NCBI GenBank assembly: GCA_002314555.1 | Contig: DCGF01000088.1 | Span: 1 to 6,724 of the forward strand | DNA length: 6,724 bases | Reading direction: 5' to 3' | Source: Ruminococcaceae bacterium UBA1785 | Lineage (GTDB): Bacteria; Bacillota; Clostridia; Oscillospirales; Acutalibacteraceae | Shown here: in pieces, positions 1-5,902 of the stretch | Layout: each line of letters opens with the position of its first letter | Numbering within the stretch: the first letter of the stretch is position 1 | The notes under the pieces: generated by a model | Database searches by the model: none | What the model was told of the DNA's origin: nothing | Seen by the model: the letters and a program-made list of their open reading frames with translations, nothing else | Translations under genes and position numbers: made by a program

Positions 1-597
1 GGCGCAGAGCCAATGTTTAACGAGGTTGACCGCAAGGTTATCAAGATTATGCGTGACTGCGTTGACAAGAAATATCAAGCATTTGGTGGTAGAACTCGTC
101 ACAGAGCATTCCTTTGGGGACCATCTGCTGTTTATTACACAGACTTCCCAACATGGACACAGAACTGTTGGGGTATAAATATTGTTCTTAATATGGACTC
201 AACAATGGGTTATAACCACATTGACACTGAGGACCCAGTTAAAGCAATGCGTGACCTTACAGAGTTCTCACAGCGCTCATGTATGCGCCATCATGCTGTT
301 GGTGGTTGGGATAACATAAATGCTGTCTGGGATTGGGCTAAACGCTTTAATTGCGACATGATCATATGCAACGATAACGTTGCTTGCAAGGGCATGAACG
401 GTGTTCATGCAGCACTTGAGGAGCAGGCAGCTGAATATGGTATACATTGGGTTTGGCTTGAGCATGACCTTGAAGACAGCCGTACAGTATCCCGTCAGGA
501 TATGCGTAAGTGCATAAATGACTATATGTCAGTTGTTCTCGGTGAAGAGCCTCTCGACGCAACAATCGTTGAGTTCGACGACTCTGAAGGATATTAA
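1..597 (+). CDS. 2-hydroxyacyl-CoA dehydratase subunit (BcrC/BadD/HgdB family), C-terminal part, 5'-truncated
   Basis: The frame is open from base 1, so the first ATG at 13 is probably internal and the true start lies upstream. What remains is about 198 residues. Members of this family form the heterodimeric iron-sulfur dehydratases (HgdAB, FldBC, HadBC) that remove water from 2-hydroxyacyl-CoA in amino-acid fermentation, or the related benzoyl-CoA reductases. Counting from the ATG at 13, the C-terminal block is typical: a strand ending DMIICNDNVACKGMNG (115-130) with Cys119 and Cys125 as possible cluster ligands, then a helix, then YGIHWVWLEHDLEDSR (142-157). The last block matches the usual 'GIP.L..E.D..D.R' segment, followed by the closing amphipathic helix. 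Further cysteines are at 52, 90, 114 and 167. The substrate and the alpha or beta subunit identity cannot be told from this fragment. The stop TAA is followed at once by TGA. A partner subunit and an ATP-dependent activator (HgdC type) would be expected nearby but are not in the window. Confidence 0.82.
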   Translation, partial: GAEPMFNEVDRKVIKIMRDCVDKKYQAFGGRTRHRAFLWGPSAVYYTDFPTWTQNCWGINIVLNMDSTMGYNHIDTEDPVKAMRDLTEFSQRSCMRHHAVGGWDNINAVWDWAKRFNCDMIICNDNVACKGMNGVHAALEEQAAEYGIHWVWLEHDLEDSRTVSRQDMRKCINDYMSVVLGEEPLDATIVEFDDSEGY

Positions 598-615
598 TGA
601 AAGGAGCTATGGATA

Positions 616-786
616 ATGGAATTTGTACTTAAAGCTATTTTAAAAGTTGTTAAAATTGCTCTCATCCTTTTCGTAGTTACTTTCGGTATCTATATGAACA
701 ACCTTGAGAACAAGCTTATTTTCTATGTTATTAGACCTCTTCTTAACAAACATTACGACTCACAAGTTCGTGACAGAAGAGTTTAA
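616..786 (+). CDS. Small single-span membrane protein, 56 aa, function unknown
   Basis: This 57-codon frame begins at ATG 616, nine bases after AAAGGAG (600-606), and ends with TAA. The nearer ATG at 609 is too close to the ribosome binding site and its frame stops after seven codons, so 616 is the best start. The protein opens with a short basic, hydrophobic helix (MEFVLKAILKVVK). A hydrophobic stretch follows at about residues 14-26 (IALILFVVTFGIY), and then a mixed segment with a charged tail ending SQVRDRRV. The lysines before the span and the basic C-terminus make topology hard to predict by eye. It lies 18 bases after the dehydratase gene and before a strong terminator, so it is probably the last gene of that operon. 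I do not recognise the family. It could be a membrane anchor or small regulator for the dehydratase system, but that is a guess from position only. Confidence 0.66.
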   Translation: MEFVLKAILKVVKIALILFVVTFGIYMNNLENKLIFYVIRPLLNKHYDSQVRDRRV

Positions 787-806
787 TTCGTAGCAATTTA
801 AACAAT

Positions 807-846
807 AAACCCACTCGAGTTTTTGAACTTGGGTGGGTTTTTATTT
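807..846 (+). terminator. Rho-independent terminator closing the dehydratase unit
   Basis: The arms 807-821 and 826-840 can pair over 15 base pairs, including G-U pairs, around a four-base loop TTTG (822-825). The outer eight pairs (AAACCCAC with GTGGGTTT) are perfect. The 3' arm runs into a T-rich tail (TTTTTATTT, 838-846). It lies 20 bases after the stop of the small membrane protein gene. It should end transcription of the upstream operon, so the next gene needs its own promoter. Confidence 0.9.
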
Positions 847-857
847 CTCCTCAATTA

Positions 858-866
858 TGTTATTAT
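858..866 (+). promoter_or_regulatory. Possible extended -10 promoter for the amidohydrolase operon
   Basis: TGTTATTAT is an extended -10 element (TGn plus TATTAT, five of six bases of TATAAT). The -35 position 17 bases upstream (838-843, TTTTTA) is poor and overlaps the terminator tail. Transcription would start near 873, giving a leader of about 29 bases before the AGGAGG at 889-894. The region is AT-rich, so a chance match is possible. The terminator just upstream makes some promoter here likely. Confidence 0.4.
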
Positions 867-901
867 TTATGTGTATTTATTAATAAGTAGGAGGTAGACA
901 A

Positions 902-2500
902 ATGGCAACATTACTCAAAAATTGTAAAATTTATGACGGTACTGGCGCAGATGCATTTATGGGCTCTGTCCTCTTTGAGGATGACAAAATCCTTGAAGTT
1001 GGTGAAGTCGATGAGAAAAAGGCTGACAAGGTCTTTGACCTTGGTGGCAAGTCCCTTTCATCAGGATTTATTGATATTCACTCACACAATGATTGGTTCT
1101 GTATCAAGAATGATCCTTTCAAGTATTTCGCCCCATTTATTCAGCAGGGTATCACAACCTTTGTAACAGGTAACTGCGGTTGTTCTGCAATCGGTTTTGA
1201 TGAGGCTGGTCGAGATAATGCTGACCTTTTTGGTGGTGGTATATTCCACTTTATTGATACAACAGGTAAGTATGGCAATATCAAAGATTTTAACGAGGCT
1301 TGTGACAGAAAAATGCCTTGTAATGCCGCTACTTGTGTAGGTCATGGTTCTGCTAGAGCCGCTGTATCGGGACTTGAGGCACGTGACCTCACGCCTGACG
1401 AGATGGATAGAATGCTCGCCATTATTGAGGACAACCTCAATAATGGTGCTGCTGGTGTATCCCTTGGTCTTATGTATGAGCCAGGTCTCTATGCTCCAAC
1501 AGAGGAACTTAAAAAAGTTGCAGCACTCTGCTGCAAATACAACAAGCCACTTACAGTACACCCACGTGCGGAGTCTAAGTATTCAATGTCTTATGACCAA
1601 CTCTTTGGTAGGTCACACCTCCTCCGTGCAGAGGATGAGCTCTATGAAATCGCTCACGGCACTAATTTGAAGCTTCAGCACTCACACGCAATCTTTGTAG
1701 GTACAAGCTCTTTCAAAGATGTTGACGAATTCCTCGAGATCCAAGAAAAGCTCCGTGCAGAGGGCGTTGACGCAATGTTTGATATCTATGATCACGACGT
1801 TGGTGTATCAGTTATTACAGTAGTACTCCCACCTTGGTACCAGGGTATGTCCAAGGAGGAGAGGAAGAAACCAATCAACAAGATTAAACTCTGGGGTCTT
1901 ATCACAGCAACAGCAAAGCTTTTGGGCTTTGGCTTTGATGACATCCAAGTAGCATATATCGGTGAAGGCTATGAGGAGTACGAGGGTTACACAGTACACG
2001 AACTTGCCAAGAAATATGGCAAGAAGGATCTTGATATGTACCTTGAACTCTGCGAAAAGTCTGACTTTAAGGGACGTGTAAACCAGGGCCCATATATCAG
2101 CGCCGATATTATCAAGCGCTTTGAGCACAACCCTAACTGCCTCTATATGACAGATGCTTGGGTTGAGGACTTTGGCGTTCAAAATCCTTCTATCTACGAC
2201 TGTTTCCCTAAATTCCTTCAGGATTCACTCAAGGGCACAGGCGACACAATGCCTAACACTGTTCGCCGTATGACTGGCGCGTCAGCTGACCGTTTCATGC
2301 TCAAGGATAGGGGCTATGTAAAGCCAGGTTACTATGCTGACTTTACAGTATTTAATGAGGATGAAATCCTCGCTGCTACACCAAACCAGACACATTCATT
2401 TGGTATTGACAAGGTATTTATCAATGGTACACTTGTATGTGATGAAAATGTAGTTGATGCAGAGGCATGTAAGACATCAGGCTATGCATTGACAGTTTAA
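902..2500 (+). CDS. D-aminoacylase-family amidohydrolase (N-acyl-D-amino-acid deacylase-like)
   Basis: This 532-residue protein has the size and layout of D-aminoacylases, metal-dependent amidohydrolases that cleave N-acyl-D-amino acids. The N-terminal beta domain leads to GFIDIHSHND (55-64) with the metal-binding His60-x-His62. Next come TTFVTGNCGCS (85-95), whose Cys92 matches the family's metal-ligand cysteine, then CVGHGSAR (145-152), TVHPRAES (218-225, His220), LQHSHAIFVG (258-267, His260) and TDAW (417-420, Asp418, probable catalytic Asp). The end RGYVKPGYYADFTVFN (470-485) and GIDKVFINGT is the usual closing beta domain. Some family motifs differ: NPS at 428-430 where HPR is common, and YDHDVG at 296-301 where a YPY-type motif is usual, so the substrate may not be a plain acyl-D-amino acid. 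No signal peptide is seen, so it is probably cytosolic. AGGAGG (889-894) sits seven bases before ATG. It is the first gene of a probable operon with the reductase 15 bases downstream. Confidence 0.85.
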   Translation: MATLLKNCKIYDGTGADAFMGSVLFEDDKILEVGEVDEKKADKVFDLGGKSLSSGFIDIHSHNDWFCIKNDPFKYFAPFIQQGITTFVTGNCGCSAIGFDEAGRDNADLFGGGIFHFIDTTGKYGNIKDFNEACDRKMPCNAATCVGHGSARAAVSGLEARDLTPDEMDRMLAIIEDNLNNGAAGVSLGLMYEPGLYAPTEELKKVAALCCKYNKPLTVHPRAESKYSMSYDQLFGRSHLLRAEDELYEIAHGTNLKLQHSHAIFVGTSSFKDVDEFLEIQEKLRAEGVDAMFDIYDHDVGVSVITVVLPPWYQGMSKEERKKPINKIKLWGLITATAKLLGFGFDDIQVAYIGEGYEEYEGYTVHELAKKYGKKDLDMYLELCEKSDFKGRVNQGPYISADIIKRFEHNPNCLYMTDAWVEDFGVQNPSIYDCFPKFLQDSLKGTGDTMPNTVRRMTGASADRFMLKDRGYVKPGYYADFTVFNEDEILAATPNQTHSFGIDKVFINGTLVCDENVVDAEACKTSGYALTV

Positions 2501-2515
2501 TGAGGAGAGATAATT

Positions 2516-4570
2516 ATGCAAAAACAGTATGAACCACTGTTCACACCGTGGAAGATTGGCGAACTCGAGATCAAAAATCGCATAGTGCTCGCACCTATGG
2601 GCGGCACATGCATTTTTGGATTCGGTGAGCCAAACCACTTTGACAAAGAGGCAGCACGCCTCATGAAGACAATTGCTGACAACAACTGTGGCCTTATTAT
2701 CCCAGGCGTTGCACCTATCAAGGATCTCGTAGGTGGTGCTTGGCTTTATGAGCACAAGTGGAAATTTGATCAGCTTAAGAAGTTTATGGACGAGGTTCAT
2801 AAGACTGGCGCTAAGCTCTTCATCCAGATGACAGCTGGCGTAGGCCGTTCATTTGCTCTTTCTGCAATGATGACAATGCTCATCAACAACAAGATTATTG
2901 GTACAATCGCAAAGCCAATTATGGACCCTGCATACTTGACAACAGCTCCATCTGCTACTCCTAACCGTTGGGCAGAGGACGTTACTTGCCCAATAATGAC
3001 CAAAGAGCAGATTGCTGACATAGTATATGCTTTTGGTGAGACAGCACGTCTTTGCAAAGAGGCTGGTGTTGACGGTGTTGAAATCCATGCTGTTCACGAG
3101 GGCTACCTCCTTGACCAGTTCACACTTCCTTATGTAAATTCACGTGATGACGAGTACGGCGGATCATTTGAAAATCGCTATCGTTTCGCAGTTGAAATCG
3201 TACAGGAGATTAAGAAGACATGTGGCAAGGAATTCCCAGTATCTCTCCGCTATTCAGTAGTTTCTAAGACAAAGGGATTCTGTGAAGGCGCAGTTCCTGG
3301 TGAAACTGATTTCGTAGAAGTTGGCCGTACTATGGAAGAGTCTGAGAAGGCTGCAAAATACCTTCAGGACGCTGGTTATGACCTCCTCAACTGCGACAAT
3401 GGTACATATGATGCTTGGTATTGGCCACATCCACCAATGTACATGCCACTCAACTGTAACCTTAACGAGGTTAAACATATCAAGAAGTTCGTTGACATCC
3501 CTGTTGCATGTGCTGGTCGTATGACACTTGAGGCTGGCGCAGAGGCTGTCAAGAACGGTGAGATTGATGCCGTTGCTATCGGCCGTCAGTTCCTTGCTGA
3601 CCCAACTTGGCTTACCAAGGTAATTGAGGACAGGGAGGACGACATCAAACCATGCCTTTCATGCCATGGCGCTTGCCTTACAATGGCAAAGCACGGCAAG
3701 TCAGCAAATGACCAGGATCTCCTTGAGTCAGTTAGCATGTGCCGTTGCGCAATTAACCCTGCTTCAATGCAGTCTAAGAAGTACAAGCTTCACAAGGCTT
3801 TAAAGAAGAAAAAGGTTGCCATCATCGGTGGCGGTATAGCTGGTATGGAGGCTGCTCAACGCCTTAAACTACGCGGTCACGAGCCTGTAATCTATGAGAA
3901 GTCAGGCGAGCTTGGTGGCGTATTTATCGCTGCAGCTGCACCTGATTTCAAAGAGCAGGATAAGGCTCTTATCGAGTGGGAAAAGCGTCAGCTTGATAAG
4001 ATGGGCATCGAAGTTCATTTAAACACAGAAGTTAAGTCTCTTGATGATATCAAGGCTGATGAGTACATCATCGCAACAGGCGCCAAGGCCAAGACATTGC
4101 CTATCCCAGGCGCTGACAAGGCTATGGATGCAACAGACTATCTCCTTGAGAAGAAGACCGTTGGTGATACAGTAGTAATCATCGGTGGCGGTCTCACAGG
4201 TTCTGAGATAGGCTATGACCTAAACAGAAAGGGCAAGAATCCTATCATCGTTGAGATGCAGGATGACCTTATGTGTGTCAAAAATCTCTGCCTTGCAAAC
4301 TCATCTTTCCTTCGTGACTACTTCAAGTCAAACAAGGTACCTGTTTACCTCAACACCAAGACCAAGGAAATAGGCGATGGTTATGTAGTTATCGAGAATG
4401 CAGACGGCGAGAAAAAGATCCCATGCGACAGCATAATCACATCTGTTGGTTACACATCAACTCCTCTTGCTCCAAAGGGCAAGAATGTCCATCTTATAGG
4501 TGACTGTAACAAGGTTGGTAACCTTAGAACAGCTATCTGGGCAGCTTGGGATATCGCTCAGAAGATCTAA
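2516..4570 (+). CDS. NADH:flavin oxidoreductase, 2-enoate reductase / BaiCD-like (FMN, 4Fe-4S, FAD)
   Basis: The 684 residues fit the three-domain old-yellow-enzyme group (FadH, 2-enoate reductase, BaiCD/BaiH), which reduces activated C=C bonds with NAD(P)H. The FMN barrel runs from FTPWKIGELEIKNRIVLAPM (9-28) to GRQFLADP (356-363). It contains EIHAVHEGYLLDQF (189-202), where Tyr197 aligns with the FadH catalytic Tyr of its EGYL motif, and YGGSFENR (214-221). The 4Fe-4S ligands are probably Cys380, Cys383, Cys387 and Cys411, before INP. Dinucleotide-binding motifs follow at VAIIGGGIAGMEAA (434-447) and VVIIGGGLTGSEIG (553-566), with HLIGDC (659-664) near the end. The FadH active-site His is replaced by Tyr298 in NGTYDAWYW, which I associate with the enoate reductase/BaiCD branch rather than dienoyl-CoA reductase. 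The substrate is unknown; enoates, steroid or bile-acid enones are all possible. GAGGAGA (2502-2508) is seven bases before ATG. It is likely cytosolic and oxygen-sensitive. Confidence 0.9.
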   Translation: MQKQYEPLFTPWKIGELEIKNRIVLAPMGGTCIFGFGEPNHFDKEAARLMKTIADNNCGLIIPGVAPIKDLVGGAWLYEHKWKFDQLKKFMDEVHKTGAKLFIQMTAGVGRSFALSAMMTMLINNKIIGTIAKPIMDPAYLTTAPSATPNRWAEDVTCPIMTKEQIADIVYAFGETARLCKEAGVDGVEIHAVHEGYLLDQFTLPYVNSRDDEYGGSFENRYRFAVEIVQEIKKTCGKEFPVSLRYSVVSKTKGFCEGAVPGETDFVEVGRTMEESEKAAKYLQDAGYDLLNCDNGTYDAWYWPHPPMYMPLNCNLNEVKHIKKFVDIPVACAGRMTLEAGAEAVKNGEIDAVAIGRQFLADPTWLTKVIEDREDDIKPCLSCHGACLTMAKHGKSANDQDLLESVSMCRCAINPASMQSKKYKLHKALKKKKVAIIGGGIAGMEAAQRLKLRGHEPVIYEKSGELGGVFIAAAAPDFKEQDKALIEWEKRQLDKMGIEVHLNTEVKSLDDIKADEYIIATGAKAKTLPIPGADKAMDATDYLLEKKTVGDTVVIIGGGLTGSEIGYDLNRKGKNPIIVEMQDDLMCVKNLCLANSSFLRDYFKSNKVPVYLNTKTKEIGDGYVVIENADGEKKIPCDSIITSVGYTSTPLAPKGKNVHLIGDCNKVGNLRTAIWAAWDIAQKI

Positions 4571-4591
4571 CAATTTCTAAGGAGAAGTTCT

Positions 4592-5116
4592 ATGAGAATT
4601 CTCGGAGTAGACCCAGGATACGCAATAGTTGGTTGGGGTATCTTGGACTATGACAAAGCAAAATTTTCCATAGTGGATTTTGGTGCAATTACGACCGATA
4701 AGGACACACCATTTCCTAAAAGACTCGTTGAAATCTACGAGGATATGGACTATATAATCAAGCGCTGTCATCCAGAGGCACTGTCGATGGAAAAACTCTT
4801 TTTCCAGACCAATGTCAAGACTGCAATCGACGTAGCACAGGCGCGCGGCGTGCTTTTGCTCTGCGCCGAAAACAATGGGATACCAGTGTTTGAATACACG
4901 CCATTACAGGTAAAACAGGCGGTCACAGGCTATGGCAAAGCGGACAAGAAACAGGTCATGCAAATGACCAAGAAAATTCTTGGCCTCTCCAAGGTGCCAA
5001 AGCCAGATGACACCGCCGATGCACTCGCAATGGCAATCTGTCACGGCCATGTAGGGGGCTCAGGCCTCTCCGCCGCGCCGTCCAAGAGAAAGCTCACAGA
5101 ACGTAAAGGAATATAA
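4592..5116 (+). CDS. ruvC: Crossover junction endodeoxyribonuclease RuvC
   Basis: RuvC cuts Holliday junctions symmetrically as a homodimer, after branch migration by RuvAB. The 174-residue length is normal. The RNase H-like fold starts with MRILGVDPGYAIVGWG, with catalytic Asp7. Glu67 is in SMEKLFF, and Asp140 and Asp143 are in KPDDTADALAMAICH, so all four acidic catalytic positions are present (E. coli D7, E66, D138, D141). The conserved VAQARG (81-86) and YTPLQVKQAVTGYGKADK (102-119) are intact, including the basic DNA-contacting residues. A basic tail (about 164-174) extends past the core. AAGGAG (4579-4584) lies seven bases before ATG, and only 21 bases separate it from the reductase gene with no terminator between. 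It is therefore probably cotranscribed with the two metabolic genes. A strong terminator follows it directly. Confidence 0.97.
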   Translation: MRILGVDPGYAIVGWGILDYDKAKFSIVDFGAITTDKDTPFPKRLVEIYEDMDYIIKRCHPEALSMEKLFFQTNVKTAIDVAQARGVLLLCAENNGIPVFEYTPLQVKQAVTGYGKADKKQVMQMTKKILGLSKVPKPDDTADALAMAICHGHVGGSGLSAAPSKRKLTERKGI

Positions 5117-5120
5117 AAAT

Positions 5121-5159
5121 AAGCCAAGTTGGGGACCTCCCAACTTGGCTTTTCTTATT
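5121..5159 (+). terminator. Rho-independent terminator after ruvC
   Basis: A perfect 13-base-pair stem joins 5121-5133 (AAGCCAAGTTGGG) and 5139-5151 (CCCAACTTGGCTT) around the five-base loop GACCT. A T-rich tail (TTTTCTTATT) follows. The A-run before the stem (5115-5119) overlaps the ruvC stop and could let it act on the other strand as well. It starts four bases after the ruvC stop and separates ruvC from ruvAB. Confidence 0.94.
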
Positions 5160-5167
5160 GTAACCAA

Positions 5168-5196
5168 TTGATATTTATTTTCACGCGTGATATAAT
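5168..5196 (+). promoter_or_regulatory. Sigma-A type promoter for ruvAB
   Basis: TTGATA (5168-5173, five of six bases of the -35 consensus) and a perfect TATAAT (5191-5196) are separated by the ideal 17 bases. Transcription should start near 5203, leaving a leader of about 85 bases before the GTG start of ruvA. The spacer contains the palindrome TCACGCGTGA, which touches the -10 element. No Gram-positive LexA-type box (GAAC, four bases, GTTC) is present between 5160 and 5287. Confidence 0.85.
5181..5190. repeat. Perfect 10-base palindrome in the ruvAB promoter spacer
   Basis: TCACGCGTGA is its own reverse complement and lies directly against the -10 element, between the two promoter boxes. 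This is a position from which a dimeric repressor or activator could act. The regulator is unknown, and no matching known operator comes to mind. Confidence 0.55.
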
Positions 5197-5215
5197 ACTC
5201 AAGTTAATGATATAT

Positions 5216-5233
5216 TATAATGCGCGTATTATA
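5216..5233. repeat. 18-base near-palindrome in the ruvAB leader
   Basis: TATAATGCGCGTATTATA reads the same on both strands except for one pair, which is G-T and so becomes a G-U pair in RNA. It could be a DNA operator. In the transcript it could be a seven-pair hairpin with a CGCG loop. Its right half GTATTATA (5226-5233) is also the exact inverse of TATAATAC over the -10 box (5191-5198), so alternative pairing or a spaced operator pair is possible. Shorter palindromes follow: CTTTAAAG (5234-5241), GGCGCC (5241-5246), CCTAGG (5245-5250) and AATATATT (5263-5270). Confidence 0.5.
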
Positions 5234-5273
5234 CTTTAAAGGCGCCTAGGGAATAAATGGGGAATATATTTTG

Positions 5274-5280
5274 AAAGGAG
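5274..5280 (+). promoter_or_regulatory. Ribosome binding site that fixes the GTG start of ruvA
   Basis: AAAGGAG lies seven bases before GTG at 5288. No in-frame ATG occurs before codon 58, and starting there would delete most of the N-terminal OB-fold. The site therefore decides for the GTG start. Confidence 0.88.
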
Positions 5281-5287
5281 AATTCAC

Positions 5288-5890
5288 GTGTTTTTTAGTT
5301 TAACAGGAGAGCTTGCATACACAGATAATAACACTGCTGCAGTTGACTGTAATGGTGTCGCATATCTCTGCTATGTCTCTTACAACACGCTGAAAGAACT
5401 TGGACCTATCGGTTCAAAAGTAACACTTTACACTTATCTTAAAGTAGCAGAGGACGTTATGGATCTCTACGGCTTCTTTGATAAGGAGGAGCTTGATGCA
5501 TTTAAACTCCTAATCTCTGTCTCTGGTGTTGGACCAAAGGCAGGCCTTTCTATTCTCTCTGAGATGACCCCATCCCAGCTTTATCTCGCTATCGCTTCAG
5601 GCGACGCGAAGTCAATCACTGTTGCGCAGGGCGTAGGCCCTAAGGTTGCACAGCGCGTTTGCCTCGAACTTAAGGATAAAGTAGGCAAACTTGGCGGTGC
5701 CACCGGCGGCGCAACATTCACTGCCGCTGTCGCTGCCTCAACTGGAAAAGGTGATGCGCCAAAAGCTATCGCAGCTCTCGTTGGACTTGGCTACAGCCAG
5801 TCCGAAGCTGCTATCGCAGTTGGTAACTGCGACCCATCACTTCCAGTTGACCAATTAATCAAACAAGCTTTAAAGCAACTCTCACGATAA
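5288..5890 (+). CDS. ruvA: Holliday junction branch migration protein RuvA
   Basis: RuvA tetramers bind the four-way junction and load the RuvB motor. The 200-residue length is standard. The N-terminal OB-fold covers about 1-62 (MFFSLTGELAYTDNN onward, ending DLYGFF). Two helix-hairpin-helix motifs follow at SVSGVGPKAGLSIL (77-90) and TVAQGVGPKVAQRVCLEL (111-128). A flexible Gly/Ala/Thr-rich linker lies at about 134-155, and domain III, which contacts RuvB, at 157-199 (PKAIAALVGLGYSQSEAA). The common VREDA-like stretch before LYGF reads VAEDV here (53-57), so a usually conserved Arg is Ala54. The start codon is GTG, supported by AAAGGAG. It has its own promoter and overlaps the ruvB ribosome binding site at its stop codon, a sign of tight coupling with ruvB. 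Confidence 0.96.
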   Translation: MFFSLTGELAYTDNNTAAVDCNGVAYLCYVSYNTLKELGPIGSKVTLYTYLKVAEDVMDLYGFFDKEELDAFKLLISVSGVGPKAGLSILSEMTPSQLYLAIASGDAKSITVAQGVGPKVAQRVCLELKDKVGKLGGATGGATFTAAVAASTGKGDAPKAIAALVGLGYSQSEAAIAVGNCDPSLPVDQLIKQALKQLSR

Positions 5891-5902
5891 GGAGGTCGGC
5901 AT

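Noticed and set aside
609..632. ATG at 609 as the start of the small gene after the dehydratase
   Set aside because: It is only two bases from the ribosome binding site and its frame ends after seven codons; ATG 616 gives the 56-residue frame.
1082..1561. Antisense open frame of 159 codons inside the amidohydrolase gene
   Set aside because: It lies wholly opposite a well-supported gene, has no plausible ribosome binding context that I can see, and resembles no family. It is a codon-bias shadow.
2516..4570. Bilirubin reductase (BilR) as the identity of the flavin reductase
   Set aside because: As I recall, BilR carries an HGDR motif in its active site. Here the matching stretch reads HEGY, as in the FadH/enoate reductase type, so BilR is unlikely.
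5160..5287. LexA/SOS operator upstream of ruvA
   Set aside because: No GAAC or GTTC half-site occurs in this stretch, so the standard Gram-positive SOS box is absent.
5152..5287. Riboswitch or small RNA in the ruvA leader
   Set aside because: The leader has short palindromes but no multi-helix architecture or familiar conserved core; only simple hairpins can be supported.
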